A DNA stretch of 64,000 nt from Streptomyces sp. P3. Its GTDB lineage: Bacteria; Actinomycetota; Actinomycetes; Streptomycetales; Streptomycetaceae. The stretch is taken from contig NZ_CP028369.1 in NCBI RefSeq assembly GCF_003032475.1, positions 7,626,001 through 7,690,000 on the forward strand, read 5' to 3'. The notes below the pieces were generated by a model. The model searched no databases, was not told the DNA's origin, and saw only the letters and a list, made by a program, of their open reading frames with translations. The first letter of the stretch is position 1; every line of letters begins with the position of its first letter. Both the position numbers and the translations under genes were made by a program. Positions 17,747 to 25,893 of this stretch are shown here, piece after piece.

Positions 17747-18246
17747 TCCGCGTCAACTCCCTTGCTCGTCGGCGACTTCGTGACCGCGTCCAGAACGTCC
17801 CGCCACGCCGCCTCGAACTCGGCGACGCCCTCGTCCTCCATCCGGGTGACCACATCGTCGGTGGAGATGCCCGGCGCCTCCGCCGAGGCGAGGCCGGCGG
17901 GCGTCCCGGCGGGGCTCCCGGTGACGGTGTCGGCGGGTGCCACGCCGTGGTCGGCGGCGGTTTCCGGCGTGGCCCCGGGCCTGGTGTCGGCCGTGCCCGA
18001 CGCCACCGGGTCGTCCCCGTGGGGCGCGTCCCTGTAAGCAGGATGCTTCACACCGGTGGACGTCCACAGCGGACGCCGCCGGTCCTTCCCGGCCCCGGCG
18101 CCGGTCCGGACTCCGGTCGCCGCGATCCGGCGGCCGCCGTACGCGATCCGCCGCCGGGACGGGCCGTCCGGCCGGGCGGAGCCGCCCTCCCCGGGCGGGC
18201 GCCTGAGTGCTCCCGCTGTCGCGGTCGCTTCGGTCACTGTGATCAT
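17743..18246 (-). pseudogene. tal: Decayed transaldolase: ends kept, catalytic middle deleted
   Basis: An open frame of 167 codons where a transaldolase of about 370-380 residues is expected. The first 35 residues ('MITVTEATATAGAL', later 'SRRRIA') match the transaldolase N-terminus, and from 'RPLWTSTGVKHPAYRD' to 'DVLDAVTKSPTSKGVDAE' it matches the last 105 or so residues. About 200 residues between, including the Schiff-base lysine, are absent, and many conserved positions have drifted (for example 'RPPGEGGSARPDGPSRRR'). It cannot be an active enzyme. Start and stop are preserved, and the stop is coupled to zwf, so the frame may survive as a translated leader. Confidence 0.85.
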
Positions 18247-18265
18247 CTTCTCTCTGACGTTGCGG

Positions 18266-19095
18266 TCAACCGCGGGCGGCGGCGACGGATTCCCGGGCCG
18301 CGGCGGCGACGTTCTCGGCGGTGAAGCCGTACTCGGCGAACAGGGTCCCGGCGTCGGCGGAGGCGCCGAAGCACCCGAGGGGGACGATGCGCCCGGCGTC
18401 GCCCGCGAACCGGTGCCAGGCCGGGCCGGTGCCCGCCTCGACGGTGACCCGGACCCGTACGGACGGCACAGGCACAGGGCCGCGGTGGGTCCGCGGCGCG
18501 CGCGGCGACGCGAGGCGCTCGACCGGCCCGGGGGTGGGGCCGTCCTCGCCGAGACCGACGGGGTCGGGTGTCCACACGTACGTCACCGGCAGCCGCACCA
18601 GCGCCGACACTCGCCCTGCCGGGCGTCGGGGTCGAGCGGAGCGCGCTGGTAGCGAGCGGCCATCGCCATGCCCACGGCGTTGGAGGCACTCCGGCCCAGC
18701 GGGCTGTTCGTCGTCTCGACGCCGGCGGTGTGCCCGTACGCGGGGTGCTCGTACGCGGGGTGCCCGGGCGTCTTCGAGCGACGGACGCGGAAGCGCTTCA
18801 GGTCCGCCGGCGCCGGCTCGCGGCCGGCGGGGCGGAGCCGGGTGCGGAGGGTCAGCGAGGTGCCGCCCGGCAACGGCACGAAGCGGTCCCGCACGGTCCG
18901 CTCCGGAGCGGCCGGACCGTGCCGCACCACCTTCTGGAAGATCGTGCGGGCGACCGGAGCCGGACGACTCACGGCCGTTCCGGGATGCCCGTTGCCCGTC
19001 TGGCGCACGGCGTCAGACGCCTGAAGGCGGGCGGTGCCGACCGCACGCCGGTCGGTGTCGGTCCATGCGAAGTCGTTCGGTGTCTGCGTGCTCAT
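18266..19095 (-). pseudogene. tkt: Decayed transketolase: frameshifted, internally deleted
   Basis: Only 830 bp remain of a gene normally near 2.1 kb. From 19095 the frame reads like a transketolase N-terminus ('NGHPGTAVS', 'TIFQKVVRH', '[20 protein letters not shown]', '[20 protein letters not shown]'). At about 18612 homology jumps to another frame reading '[20 protein letters not shown]', the middle PYR-domain segment, then to the C-terminus '[20 protein letters not shown]' and '[18 protein letters not shown]'. The ThDP-binding GDG motif and most of both catalytic domains are missing. Substitutions and a 15-bp tandem duplication point to long neglect. Confidence 0.85.
18730..18765. repeat. 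15-bp tandem duplication in the tkt remnant
   Basis: Two adjacent copies of GTGCYCGTACGCGGG (18730-18744 and 18745-18759) and the start of a third. They duplicate the His-Pro-Ala-Tyr codons in the N-terminal transketolase remnant, whose functional relatives have this segment once. Confidence 0.8.
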
Positions 19096-19149
19096 CTTCG
19101 GGAAATCCTCGGCGGGAGCCGGGTCAGCGGCTCGGACGCGTTCAAACTT

Positions 19150-19164
19150 AAAAGTCTGACTTTT
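19150..19164. promoter_or_regulatory. AT-rich palindrome between tkt remnant and araC-type gene
   Basis: The perfect dyad AAAAGT-CTG-ACTTTT lies in the divergent region, 55 bp upstream of the tkt start and 100 bp upstream of the AraC-family start. It is the only AT-rich block in this stretch. It is likely the promoter/operator region that still drives the pentose phosphate operon. Confidence 0.5.
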
Positions 19165-19263
19165 CGGCGGGTAGGTCTCCCTGTGTCAGGCTGTGGTGAA
19201 AGTGGGACACCCGCGGGCGACAGATGAGCACCCGGGACGGCAACCGGGCGGCGCGAGCAGGAC

Positions 19264-20172
19264 ATGGCGGACACACCTACCCAAGGCGGCGCCGGAGACG
19301 GCATCAGAACCTTTCCCTTCCCGGTCGAGCACAGTGTCGGCGGCATCGGCATGCAGGTGGGCCCGATGGGTCCCGCACGCGGCGGCCGCTCCTGGCACAC
19401 GGATGCCCCGCCGGACCGCGTGCACCGCATCGACTTCCACGTCGTGATGCTGTTCGACGCCGGCCCCGTCCGCCACATGATCGACTTCACCCGGTACGAC
19501 GCGGCCGCGGGGGACGTGCTGTGGATCCGCCCGGGCCAGGTCCACCGCTTCTCGACGTCGAGCGAGTACCGCGGGACCGCCCTGACCATGCAGCCCGGAT
19601 TCCTGCCGCGCGCCACCGTCGAGGCGACCGGCCTCTACCGCTACGACCTGCCGCCGCTGCTGCATCCGAGCGAGGCGCAGCTCGCCGGGCTGCGCGCGGC
19701 GCTGAGCTGCCTGCAACGGGAGTACGACGACGGGGCCGCGGGCACCCTGCCGCTGAGCCTGCACGCGGCGGTGCTGAGGCACTCGCTGACGGCGTTCCTG
19801 CTGCGCCTCGCGCATCTCGCGGCGAGCGGCGCGGAGGCGACACGGCGTCAGGCGGACACGACCTTCACGCTGTTCAGGGACGCGGTGGAGAAGGAGTTCG
19901 CCGCCAACCACAGCGTCAGCGCCTACGCCGACTCCCTCGGCTACTCACGGCGCACCCTGGTGCGGGCGGTCCGCGCGGCCACCGGCGAGACGCCCAAGGG
20001 TTTCATCGACAAGCGGGTCGTCCTGGAGGCGAAACGGCTGCTGGCCCACACAGATCTGCCGATCGGCCGGGTGGGCGCGGCGGTCGGCTTCCCCGACCCG
20101 GCGAACTTCTCCAAGTTCTTCCAACTGCACACCGGTCAGACCCCGGTGGCCTTCCGCGCCGAACAGGGCTGA
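19264..20172 (+). CDS. AraC-family transcriptional regulator
   Basis: A 302-residue regulator. The N-terminal cupin-like sensor includes 'PDRVHRIDFHVVMLF' and 'GDVLWIRPGQVHRFS'. The C-terminal AraC domain has two helix-turn-helix units: 'SVSAYADSLGYSRRTLVRAVRAATG' and 'LPIGRVGAAVGFPDPANFSKFFQLHTGQTPVAFR'. Length is normal for a sensor plus AraC DNA-binding fold. It diverges from the decayed tkt gene and could control the pentose phosphate operon; that target is inferred from position only. Confidence 0.92.
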   Translation: MADTPTQGGAGDGIRTFPFPVEHSVGGIGMQVGPMGPARGGRSWHTDAPPDRVHRIDFHVVMLFDAGPVRHMIDFTRYDAAAGDVLWIRPGQVHRFSTSSEYRGTALTMQPGFLPRATVEATGLYRYDLPPLLHPSEAQLAGLRAALSCLQREYDDGAAGTLPLSLHAAVLRHSLTAFLLRLAHLAASGAEATRRQADTTFTLFRDAVEKEFAANHSVSAYADSLGYSRRTLVRAVRAATGETPKGFIDKRVVLEAKRLLAHTDLPIGRVGAAVGFPDPANFSKFFQLHTGQTPVAFRAEQG

Positions 20173-20287
20173 CGGCGCCGGCCGCCTGCGCGTGGGGCCT
20201 GAGTGTGGGGCGTGGGCGGGGCCTGCGCGTGGGGCGGGCGATGCCTTCGCGCGGGGCGTGCGTACGGCGCGCGGCACGCTTGACGAG

Positions 20288-20324
20288 GCCGGGGGCCGGC
20301 CTCGGTTGGAGGTCGGCCCCCGGC
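20288..20324. terminator. Hairpin between convergent araC-type gene and GH16 gene
   Basis: A 15-bp stem (20288-20302 with 20310-20324, one mismatch) around a 7-nt loop, 16 bp beyond the GH16 stop and about 115 bp past the AraC stop. There is no T-tract, as is common in Streptomyces. It probably serves both convergent transcripts. The 100 bp before it hold GTGGGGC-type simple repeats and no gene. Confidence 0.6.
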
Positions 20325-20340
20325 GTCGTCGAGGCGTCGG

Positions 20341-21735
20341 TCAGTGGCCGAAGGTGAACCAGTTGACGTTCACGAAGTCCGCCGGCTGGCCGCTCGTGAA
20401 GGTCAGATAGACGTCGTGGGTGCCGGTGACGGCGCTGATGTTCGCGGGGATCGTCCGCCAGCTCTGCCAGCCGCCGGTGTCGGCCACCGCGAAGCTGCCG
20501 ACGGGAGCGGCGCCGCGGCTGTCGAGACGCACCTCGACCAGTCCGCTGACGCCGCCCGCCGCACCGCCGGCGACCCGTGCGCTGAACTGGGTGGCCGCGG
20601 ACGAGCCGAACTTCACGCCCTTGTACAGTGCCCAGTCGCCGTTGGCGAGGGCGCCGATGTTCTGCCCGCCCCCGGTGTCCGAGGTGGACTCGGTGATCGT
20701 GCCCGATTGGCCGTCGTACGACTCGGCCTGGATCGTGCCGTAGGCGTCCCGGCTGCCGGACGGCGGGGGCGTCGTGGTGCCGCCGCCGGTGCCCGCGGCC
20801 TGCAGCACCTGCACGTAGTCGACCACCATCGGACGGCCCGGCTGGGTGTCGCCGTCCAGACCGCCGCCGAAGGCGTCGGGGAACGCCCCGCCCATCGCCA
20901 CGTTCAGGATGACGAAGTAGCCGTGGTTCGTGGCGTCGGCCCACGTCGTCGCGTCGACCTGGTTCGCGGTGACGGTGTGGTAGTTCACGCCGTCGACGAA
21001 GAAGCGGATCGCCTCGGGGCTCACCGAGCGGTCCCACTCCATGCCGTAGGTGTGGAAGCCGGACTGGCAGGTCGTGTTCGGGCACGCGACGGAGTTGCCG
21101 ATGCCGGTCGTCTCGTTGCACGGGCCGCCCGGGTTGGTGCCGCAGTGCATCGTCGCCCACACCTTGTTCAGGCCCTGGACGTTCTCCATGATGTCCAGCT
21201 CGCCGACGCCCGGCCAGTTCTGGTAGTTGCCCCGGTACGGTGCGCCGAGCGCCCAGAACGCGGGCCAGTAGCCCTCGGCGGCGGTGCCCGTCACGTTCGG
21301 CATCTGGATCCGCGCCTCGACGCGCAGCTTGCCGCCGGACGGGGGCTGGAAGTCGGTGCGGGTGGTCTCGATGCGGCCCGACGTCCAGCGGCCGGCGGAG
21401 TCGCGCAGCGGGGTGATGCGCAGGTTGCCGTTGCCGTCGAGCGAGACGTTGGCCGTGCTGGCGGTCATCGTCTCGACCTCGCCGGTGCCCCAGTTGGCGG
21501 GTCCACCCGGATACGAAGTGCCGGTGCTGTACTGCCAGTCGGAGGTGTTCACGCCGGTTCCGGCGGCTCCGGTGAAGTCGTCGAGGAAGACCTGCGTCCA
21601 GCCGGACGGCGGCGTGGGCGCGGAGGCGTTCGCGGGCAGGGTGACGGCCGCGGCGGCCGCCGCCGCCAGACCGAGCGTGCTGAGCACGGCGATGAGCGCG
21701 CGTCGCCGTCGGGGGATGCCGGAGGTTGCACTCAT
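20341..21735 (-). CDS. Secreted GH16 endo-1,3-beta-glucanase with C-terminal CBM6
   Basis: A 464-residue extracellular glucanase. The signal peptide has an Arg-rich n-region and a hydrophobic core with a cleavage-like site near 'LPANASA' (about residue 38). The GH16 domain (about 45-315) holds the catalytic 'GELDIMENV' with nucleophile Glu179 and acid/base Glu184. A Gly/Thr/Pro linker (about 316-330) leads to a CBM6-type beta-sandwich ('IQAESYDGQSG', 'YVNWFTFGH'-like end). It should cut laminarin or fungal cell-wall beta-1,3-glucan. A 16-bp LacI-type operator lies 53 bp upstream, predicting sugar-induced expression. Confidence 0.93.
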   Translation of the reverse strand: MSATSGIPRRRRALIAVLSTLGLAAAAAAAVTLPANASAPTPPSGWTQVFLDDFTGAAGTGVNTSDWQYSTGTSYPGGPANWGTGEVETMTASTANVSLDGNGNLRITPLRDSAGRWTSGRIETTRTDFQPPSGGKLRVEARIQMPNVTGTAAEGYWPAFWALGAPYRGNYQNWPGVGELDIMENVQGLNKVWATMHCGTNPGGPCNETTGIGNSVACPNTTCQSGFHTYGMEWDRSVSPEAIRFFVDGVNYHTVTANQVDATTWADATNHGYFVILNVAMGGAFPDAFGGGLDGDTQPGRPMVVDYVQVLQAAGTGGGTTTPPPSGSRDAYGTIQAESYDGQSGTITESTSDTGGGQNIGALANGDWALYKGVKFGSSAATQFSARVAGGAAGGVSGLVEVRLDSRGAAPVGSFAVADTGGWQSWRTIPANISAVTGTHDVYLTFTSGQPADFVNVNWFTFGH

Positions 21736-21787
21736 GAGGGGGGGCCTCTCGGGTACGGAGTGATGGCGCGGGTGCCTTTCCCAACCT

Positions 21788-21803
21788 TTGAGAGCGCTCT
21801 CAA
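21788..21803. promoter_or_regulatory. LacI-family operator upstream of the GH16 gene
   Basis: The perfect 16-bp palindrome TTGAGAGCGCTCTCAA has the central CG and form typical of LacI/CebR-type sites in Streptomyces. It lies 53-68 bp upstream of the GH16 start. No LacI gene is in the window, so the repressor would be encoded elsewhere. Confidence 0.75.
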
Positions 21804-21995
21804 GGTGCGCCCAATGTGCTCTCCGCCCCGAGGGCCGTCAAGAGTCAAAGCAAAGAAACCCCGTCCACGCCGGGGAAGTTCAGGGTGTGAACCGCGCAAA
21901 CATGTGAAAGCGCGCCGCGGACGCAGGCGCAGGCGCGGACGCAGTTGCCGACCGCACCCCCGAGGGCGTGCGGCGCGCCCGGGACGCGCGGGGCC

Positions 21996-22433
21996 CTACG
22001 CGAGCGGGTAGTCGTAACGGACGAACCCGTTGAAGCCCGCCACCTTGTCGTACAGGGCGCGGGCGGTGGCGTTGTCCTCCTGGGTGGTCCAGTACAGACG
22101 GGAGGCGCCCCGCGCGCGCGCCGCGCCGGCCACCCGTTCGATCAGCGCCCGCGCCACGCCCCGGCCGCGGGCCGCCTCGTCGACGTAGAGGTCCTGGAGG
22201 TAGCAACTGTCCGCCATCCAGGCCGTGGAGTGGAACAGGTAGTGCGCGATGCCCACCAGGTCTCCCTCCAGCCGCGCGACGACCGCGTGCACCTCGGTCC
22301 CGTCCCGCAGGCGTCGCCACGTGGCCTCGTACACCGCGTCGGTCACCTCGGTGCGGTAGAAGGTCTTGTAGCCGCGTGCCAGAGCTTCCCAGGCGTCGCG
22401 GTCCTCCGGGCCGAGCGAACCAGTCTCGATCAT
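21996..22433 (-). CDS. GNAT-family N-acetyltransferase
   Basis: A 145-residue single-domain acetyltransferase. The acetyl-CoA loop is 'LYVDEAARGRGVARALIERV' (motif A, R-G-x-G-x-A), followed by 'LYWTTQEDNATARALYDKV', a common C-terminal GNAT pattern. ATG 22433 gives the full domain; the longer open frame upstream has no homology. Substrate unknown. It is transcribed alone on the minus strand, with about 260 bp separating it from the GH16 gene. Confidence 0.88.
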   Translation of the reverse strand: MIETGSLGPEDRDAWEALARGYKTFYRTEVTDAVYEATWRRLRDGTEVHAVVARLEGDLVGIAHYLFHSTAWMADSCYLQDLYVDEAARGRGVARALIERVAGAARARGASRLYWTTQEDNATARALYDKVAGFNGFVRYDYPLA

Positions 22434-22522
22434 GGTCGCCCATTCTCGCCAAGGACGCCGACCGTGCCAACCGGGTTTCCTCGCGCCCGGCCCGAGGCGG
22501 TGGAGGTGGTCGCGGCGGTTGG

Positions 22523-23302
22523 TCAGTCGCGGTGGTCCTGTGGCTGCCAGCCCAGGGCTCGGGAGATGCCGCGGGCGGCGAGGCGGACCGCGGGGGCCAG
22601 GACCGGGACCTGGGCGTCGGCGTGCGGGACCACGACCGAGACGGCTGCGGTCACGGAGCCGTCCGGGCCGCGCACCGGAGCGGCCACCGACAGGGCGTCG
22701 TCCGTGACCTGACGGCTGCTCACCGCGACGCCCGTGCGCCGCACTTCGGCCAGAGTCCGGCGCAACCGCACGGGATCGGTGATGGTGTGGGCCGTGTAGG
22801 ACGTCAACGGACGTGCGCAGTAGGCCTCTTGGAGCTCCGGGCTGCCGTGCGCCAGCAGTGCGAGCCCGACGCCGGTGACGTGCAGGGGCCAGCGGGCGCC
22901 CACCCGGATGTGCACGCCGACCGCCGACCGTCCGGACAGCCACTCGGTGTAGACCACCTCGTGGCCGTCCCGCACCGCCAACTGCACGTTCTCGTGGGTG
23001 GCCTCGTACAGGTCCTCCAGATACGGCAGCGCGGCCTGCCGCAGCGCCAGGCCGCGCGGCGCGAGCGCCGCGACCTCCCACAGTCGCAGCCCCACGTGGT
23101 ACGTCCCGGACCCGTCACGCTCCAGGGCGCCCCAGTCGGTCAGTGCGGCGACCAGCCGGTGGGCGGTGCTGAGGGTGAGGCCGGCGCGGCGGCTGATGTC
23201 GGTGAGGGACAGCGCGCAATGCGTCTGGTCGAACGCCGCGAGCACCGCCAGCAGGCGGTCGGGGGCGGAGCGGGTGTTCCGGGTGGGTGCCGGCCGGTCC
23301 AT
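22523..23302 (-). CDS. IclR-family transcriptional regulator
   Basis: A 259-residue regulator. The N-terminal winged helix is 'SLTDISRRAGLTLSTAHRLVAALTDWGAL' (about 32-60), and the IclR effector domain includes 'RWPLHVTGVGLALLAHG' and 'AVAAPVRGPDGSVTAAVSVV'-type text. ATG 23302 follows the RBS gaggag. It sits between unlinked genes. Such regulators often control aromatic or small-acid catabolism, and the MarR-controlled operon next door is a possible target. Confidence 0.92.
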   Translation of the reverse strand: MDRPAPTRNTRSAPDRLLAVLAAFDQTHCALSLTDISRRAGLTLSTAHRLVAALTDWGALERDGSGTYHVGLRLWEVAALAPRGLALRQAALPYLEDLYEATHENVQLAVRDGHEVVYTEWLSGRSAVGVHIRVGARWPLHVTGVGLALLAHGSPELQEAYCARPLTSYTAHTITDPVRLRRTLAEVRRTGVAVSSRQVTDDALSVAAPVRGPDGSVTAAVSVVVPHADAQVPVLAPAVRLAARGISRALGWQPQDHRD

Positions 23303-23377
23303 CGGGTCCTCCTCACGGCATCGGGCTCACGGGGTCGGGTGCGCCGGCGTGGCGGCACGCGGGGAGGGCTCACGGCC

Positions 23378-23926
23378 TCACGCGAGTCCGTCCTCGGCGA
23401 TCCGCAGGAGCAGGGTGTGCAGCGCGTCGCGTTCGGCCGGGGCGAGCGGGCCGAGCAGTTCGTTCGTCACCCGCAGGCCCGCCTCGTCGGTGCCGCGCAG
23501 GAACGCGCGGCCGTCCTCGGTGAGGACGACGATCCTGCTGCGCCGGTCGTCGGGGGACGGCCTGCGCTCGGCGAAGCCCAGCTTCTCCAGGTCGTCGACG
23601 AGGCCGACGATCGCGCTGGGGTCGTAGCCCAGCCGTGTGCTCAGCTCGCGCTGCAGCGCGCCCTCGGAGGTGGCGAGGAAACGCAGCACCGCGTAGTGGC
23701 GCAGCCGCAGCCCCGACTCCTGGAGGAACGTGTTGAAGAGCTGGCCCGAGCGCAGCCCCAGGCGGTAGAGCAGGTAGCCCGTGTCGGCGTGCAGTGCGCG
23801 CATCCACGGCTCGTCCCCGTCGATCGGGGCGACGTTGACTGCGTTGTCCTGACGGGCGATGGCGGGCTCCCTGGTCTCGGTCCCCTCCCGGGGGCGGTTC
23901 GTCGTACAGATTTCAGCATGACGCAC
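23378..23926 (-). CDS. MarR-family transcriptional regulator
   Basis: The domain core is typical: 'LRHYAVLRFLATSEGALQREL', recognition helix 'GYDPSAIVGLVDDLEKLG' and the beta-wing 'RRPSPDDRRSRIVVLTEDG'. The start is uncertain. GTG 23926 gives 182 residues, ATG 23803 gives a compact 141-residue protein, and the longest open frame (to 23959) would run into the promoter and operator. It diverges from the SDR/acyl-CoA ligase operon and very likely represses it, responding to a pathway acid or its CoA ester. Confidence 0.85.
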   Translation of the reverse strand: MRHAEICTTNRPREGTETREPAIARQDNAVNVAPIDGDEPWMRALHADTGYLLYRLGLRSGQLFNTFLQESGLRLRHYAVLRFLATSEGALQRELSTRLGYDPSAIVGLVDDLEKLGFAERRPSPDDRRSRIVVLTEDGRAFLRGTDEAGLRVTNELLGPLAPAERDALHTLLLRIAEDGLA

Positions 23927-23940
23927 GCACGGGATGACAA

Positions 23941-23975
23941 CAACTATTGACGACGACAATTATTGCTCTTAGCTT
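23941..23975 (+). promoter_or_regulatory. Promoter and MarR operator of the SDR/acyl-CoA ligase operon
   Basis: A -35 box TTGACG (23947-23952) is followed after 17 bp by TAGCTT (23970-23975), a sigma-70/HrdB-like promoter reading right. Imperfect inverted arms of 9 bp (23941-23949 and 23957-23965, 7 of 9 matching) with a 7-bp spacer overlap the -35 and spacer, where MarR binding would block RNA polymerase. Confidence 0.6.
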
Positions 23976-24064
23976 CAATCTCGAAGCCGTACCCCTCGTA
24001 CCCCTCGTGCCGTCCGGCCGCCTTCCCGCGGCCGGCCGTACTCCCCATGTGAAGGGACACCGTC

Positions 24065-24982
24065 GTGCCCAGCATCGATCTCACCGGCAAGGTCGCCGTC
24101 GTCACCGGCAGCGGCCGGGGCCTCGGCCTCGCCTACGCGCACGTCCTGGCCGCCCACGGCGCGGCCGTCGTCGTCAACGACGTCGACGAGGCGGTCGCCG
24201 ACCGGGCCGTGAAGTCCCTCGTCGAGGCGGGCGGCAGGGCCGTCGCCGAGGTGGTCCCGGTCGGCACGACCGAGGCCGCCGAGCGGCTGGTGAACCGGGC
24301 GGTGGAGGAGTTCGGGCGGCTCGACGTCCTGGTCACCAACGCGGGCATCCTGCGTGACAAGGTGCTGTGGAAGATGACCGACGACGACTTCGACGCGGTG
24401 ATCACCACCCACCTCAAGGGCACCTTCACCTGCGCCCGCGCCGCCGCGGTGCGGATGCGCGAGCAGGGCGAGGGCGGCACGCTGATCCTCGTCGGATCGC
24501 CGGCCGGGCAGCGCGGCAACTTCGGCCAGACGAACTACGCGGCCGCCAAGGCGGGCATCGCGGCGTTCGCCCGGACCTGGTCGATGGAGCTGGGCCGCGC
24601 GAACATCACCGTCAACGCGATCGTCCCGGTGGCCGCTACCGCGATGACCGAGACCATTCCGGCGTTCGCCCCCTACATCGAGGCCCTGAGGAACGGCGAG
24701 CCGTTCCCGGACTTCCTGCGCAAGGGCGAGGGCTTCGGCACCCCCGAGGACTGCGCGGCGCTCGTGCCGTTCCTGGCCTCGGAGGCCGCCCGGGGCATCA
24801 CCGGCCAGGCCATCGGCATCGGCGGAGACAAGGTGGCACTCTGGTCGCATCCGCAGGAGATCCGCGCGGCCTACGCCGACGGCGGCTGGACGCCCGAGAC
24901 GCTGGCCGACGTCTTCCCGACCTCGGTCGGCGCCGCACTCGAGTCGGTCGGCATCCCGGCCCCCACGTTCCCGGAGGCGTGA
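24065..24982 (+). CDS. Short-chain dehydrogenase/reductase
   Basis: A 305-residue SDR, long for the classical family because of a C-terminal extension 'ADGGWTPETLADVFPTSVGAALESVG' resembling the post-SDR region of (3R)-hydroxyacyl-CoA dehydrogenases. The cofactor motif is 'VTGSGRGLGLAYA' (13-25), 'NAGI' is at 92-95, and the catalytic triad is Ser145, Tyr158, Lys162. With the acyl-CoA ligase and MaoC hydratase in the same operon, oxidation of a 3-hydroxyacyl-CoA is the likely step. GTG 24065 follows gaaggg. It overlaps the next gene by 1 bp. Confidence 0.9.
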   Translation: MPSIDLTGKVAVVTGSGRGLGLAYAHVLAAHGAAVVVNDVDEAVADRAVKSLVEAGGRAVAEVVPVGTTEAAERLVNRAVEEFGRLDVLVTNAGILRDKVLWKMTDDDFDAVITTHLKGTFTCARAAAVRMREQGEGGTLILVGSPAGQRGNFGQTNYAAAKAGIAAFARTWSMELGRANITVNAIVPVAATAMTETIPAFAPYIEALRNGEPFPDFLRKGEGFGTPEDCAALVPFLASEAARGITGQAIGIGGDKVALWSHPQEIRAAYADGGWTPETLADVFPTSVGAALESVGIPAPTFPEA

Positions 24983-25881
24983 TGAGCCCCGCCGAGACCC
25001 CCGCCATGAACGTCGACGAACTCGTCGCCATCGACGTCCACACCCACGCCGAGGTGTCGTCCAAGGGGCATTCCTCCCTGGACGACGACCTGCACGACGC
25101 GTCCTCCGCCTACTTCAAGGTCGAGGGGAAGCGGAAGCCCACCCTGGAGGAGACGGCCCGCTACTACCGTGAGCGCCGGATGGCCGCCGTGATCTTCACG
25201 GTGGACGCCGAGTCCGCGACCGGGACGGCGCCCGTGCCCAACGAGGAGGTCGCCGAGGCCGCCGCCGCCAACGCCGACGTCCTCATCCCCTTCGCCTCCA
25301 TCGACCCCTTCCGCGGGAAGGCGGGAGTGAGGCAGGCCCGCCGCCTGGTCGCGGAGTACGGCGTGAAGGGCTTCAAGTTCCACCCCAGCATCCAGGGCTT
25401 CTTCCCCAACGACCGCTCGGTGGCGTACGACCTGTTCGAGGTGATCGAGGAGACGGGGACCATCGCCCTGTTCCACACCGGCCAGACGGGCATCGGCGCC
25501 GGAGTCCCGGGCGGCGGCGGGATCAGGCTCAAGTACTCCAACCCGCTGCACGTGGACGACGTCGCCGCCGACTTCCCGCACCTCAAGATCATCCTGGCGC
25601 ACCCGTCGTTCCCCTGGCAGGACGAGGCCCTGGCGGTCGCCACCCACAAGCCGGGCGTGCACATCGACCTGTCCGGCTGGTCGCCGAAGTACTTCCCGCC
25701 GCAGCTCGTGCAGTACGCCAACACGCTGCTGAAGGACAAGGTCCTCTTCGGCTCCGACTTCCCCGTCCTCACCCCCGACCGCTGGCTCGCCGACTTCGAC
25801 AAGCTGACGATCAAGGACGAGGTGAAGCCGAAGATCCTCAAGGAGAACGCCGCCCGTCTGCTCGGGCTGACCACACCGTAA
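24982..25881 (+). CDS. Amidohydrolase-2 family metal-dependent hydrolase/decarboxylase
   Basis: A 299-residue TIM-barrel protein of the ACMSD/amidohydrolase-2 type. The metal-binding 'AIDVHTHAE' gives His20 and His22, 'KGFKFHPSIQGFFPND' carries the next His, 'LAHPSFPWQDEAL' another, and 'LFGSDFPVLTPDRW' the catalytic Asp. Family members hydrolyse or decarboxylate ring acids without oxygen. Translational coupling with the SDR and the ligase downstream suggests action on an early, possibly cyclic, intermediate of the same pathway. Confidence 0.88.
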   Translation: MSPAETPAMNVDELVAIDVHTHAEVSSKGHSSLDDDLHDASSAYFKVEGKRKPTLEETARYYRERRMAAVIFTVDAESATGTAPVPNEEVAEAAAANADVLIPFASIDPFRGKAGVRQARRLVAEYGVKGFKFHPSIQGFFPNDRSVAYDLFEVIEETGTIALFHTGQTGIGAGVPGGGGIRLKYSNPLHVDDVAADFPHLKIILAHPSFPWQDEALAVATHKPGVHIDLSGWSPKYFPPQLVQYANTLLKDKVLFGSDFPVLTPDRWLADFDKLTIKDEVKPKILKENAARLLGLTTP

Positions 25882-25893
25882 GGGGCGTGGACA

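Noticed and set aside
18243..18689. Alternative frame across the tkt remnant as a new gene
   Set aside because: The other frames show clear transketolase segments; this one is Arg/Pro-rich shadow.
23927..23959. Longest start for the MarR gene at 23959
   Set aside because: It would place coding sequence across the operator and the -35 of the divergent promoter.
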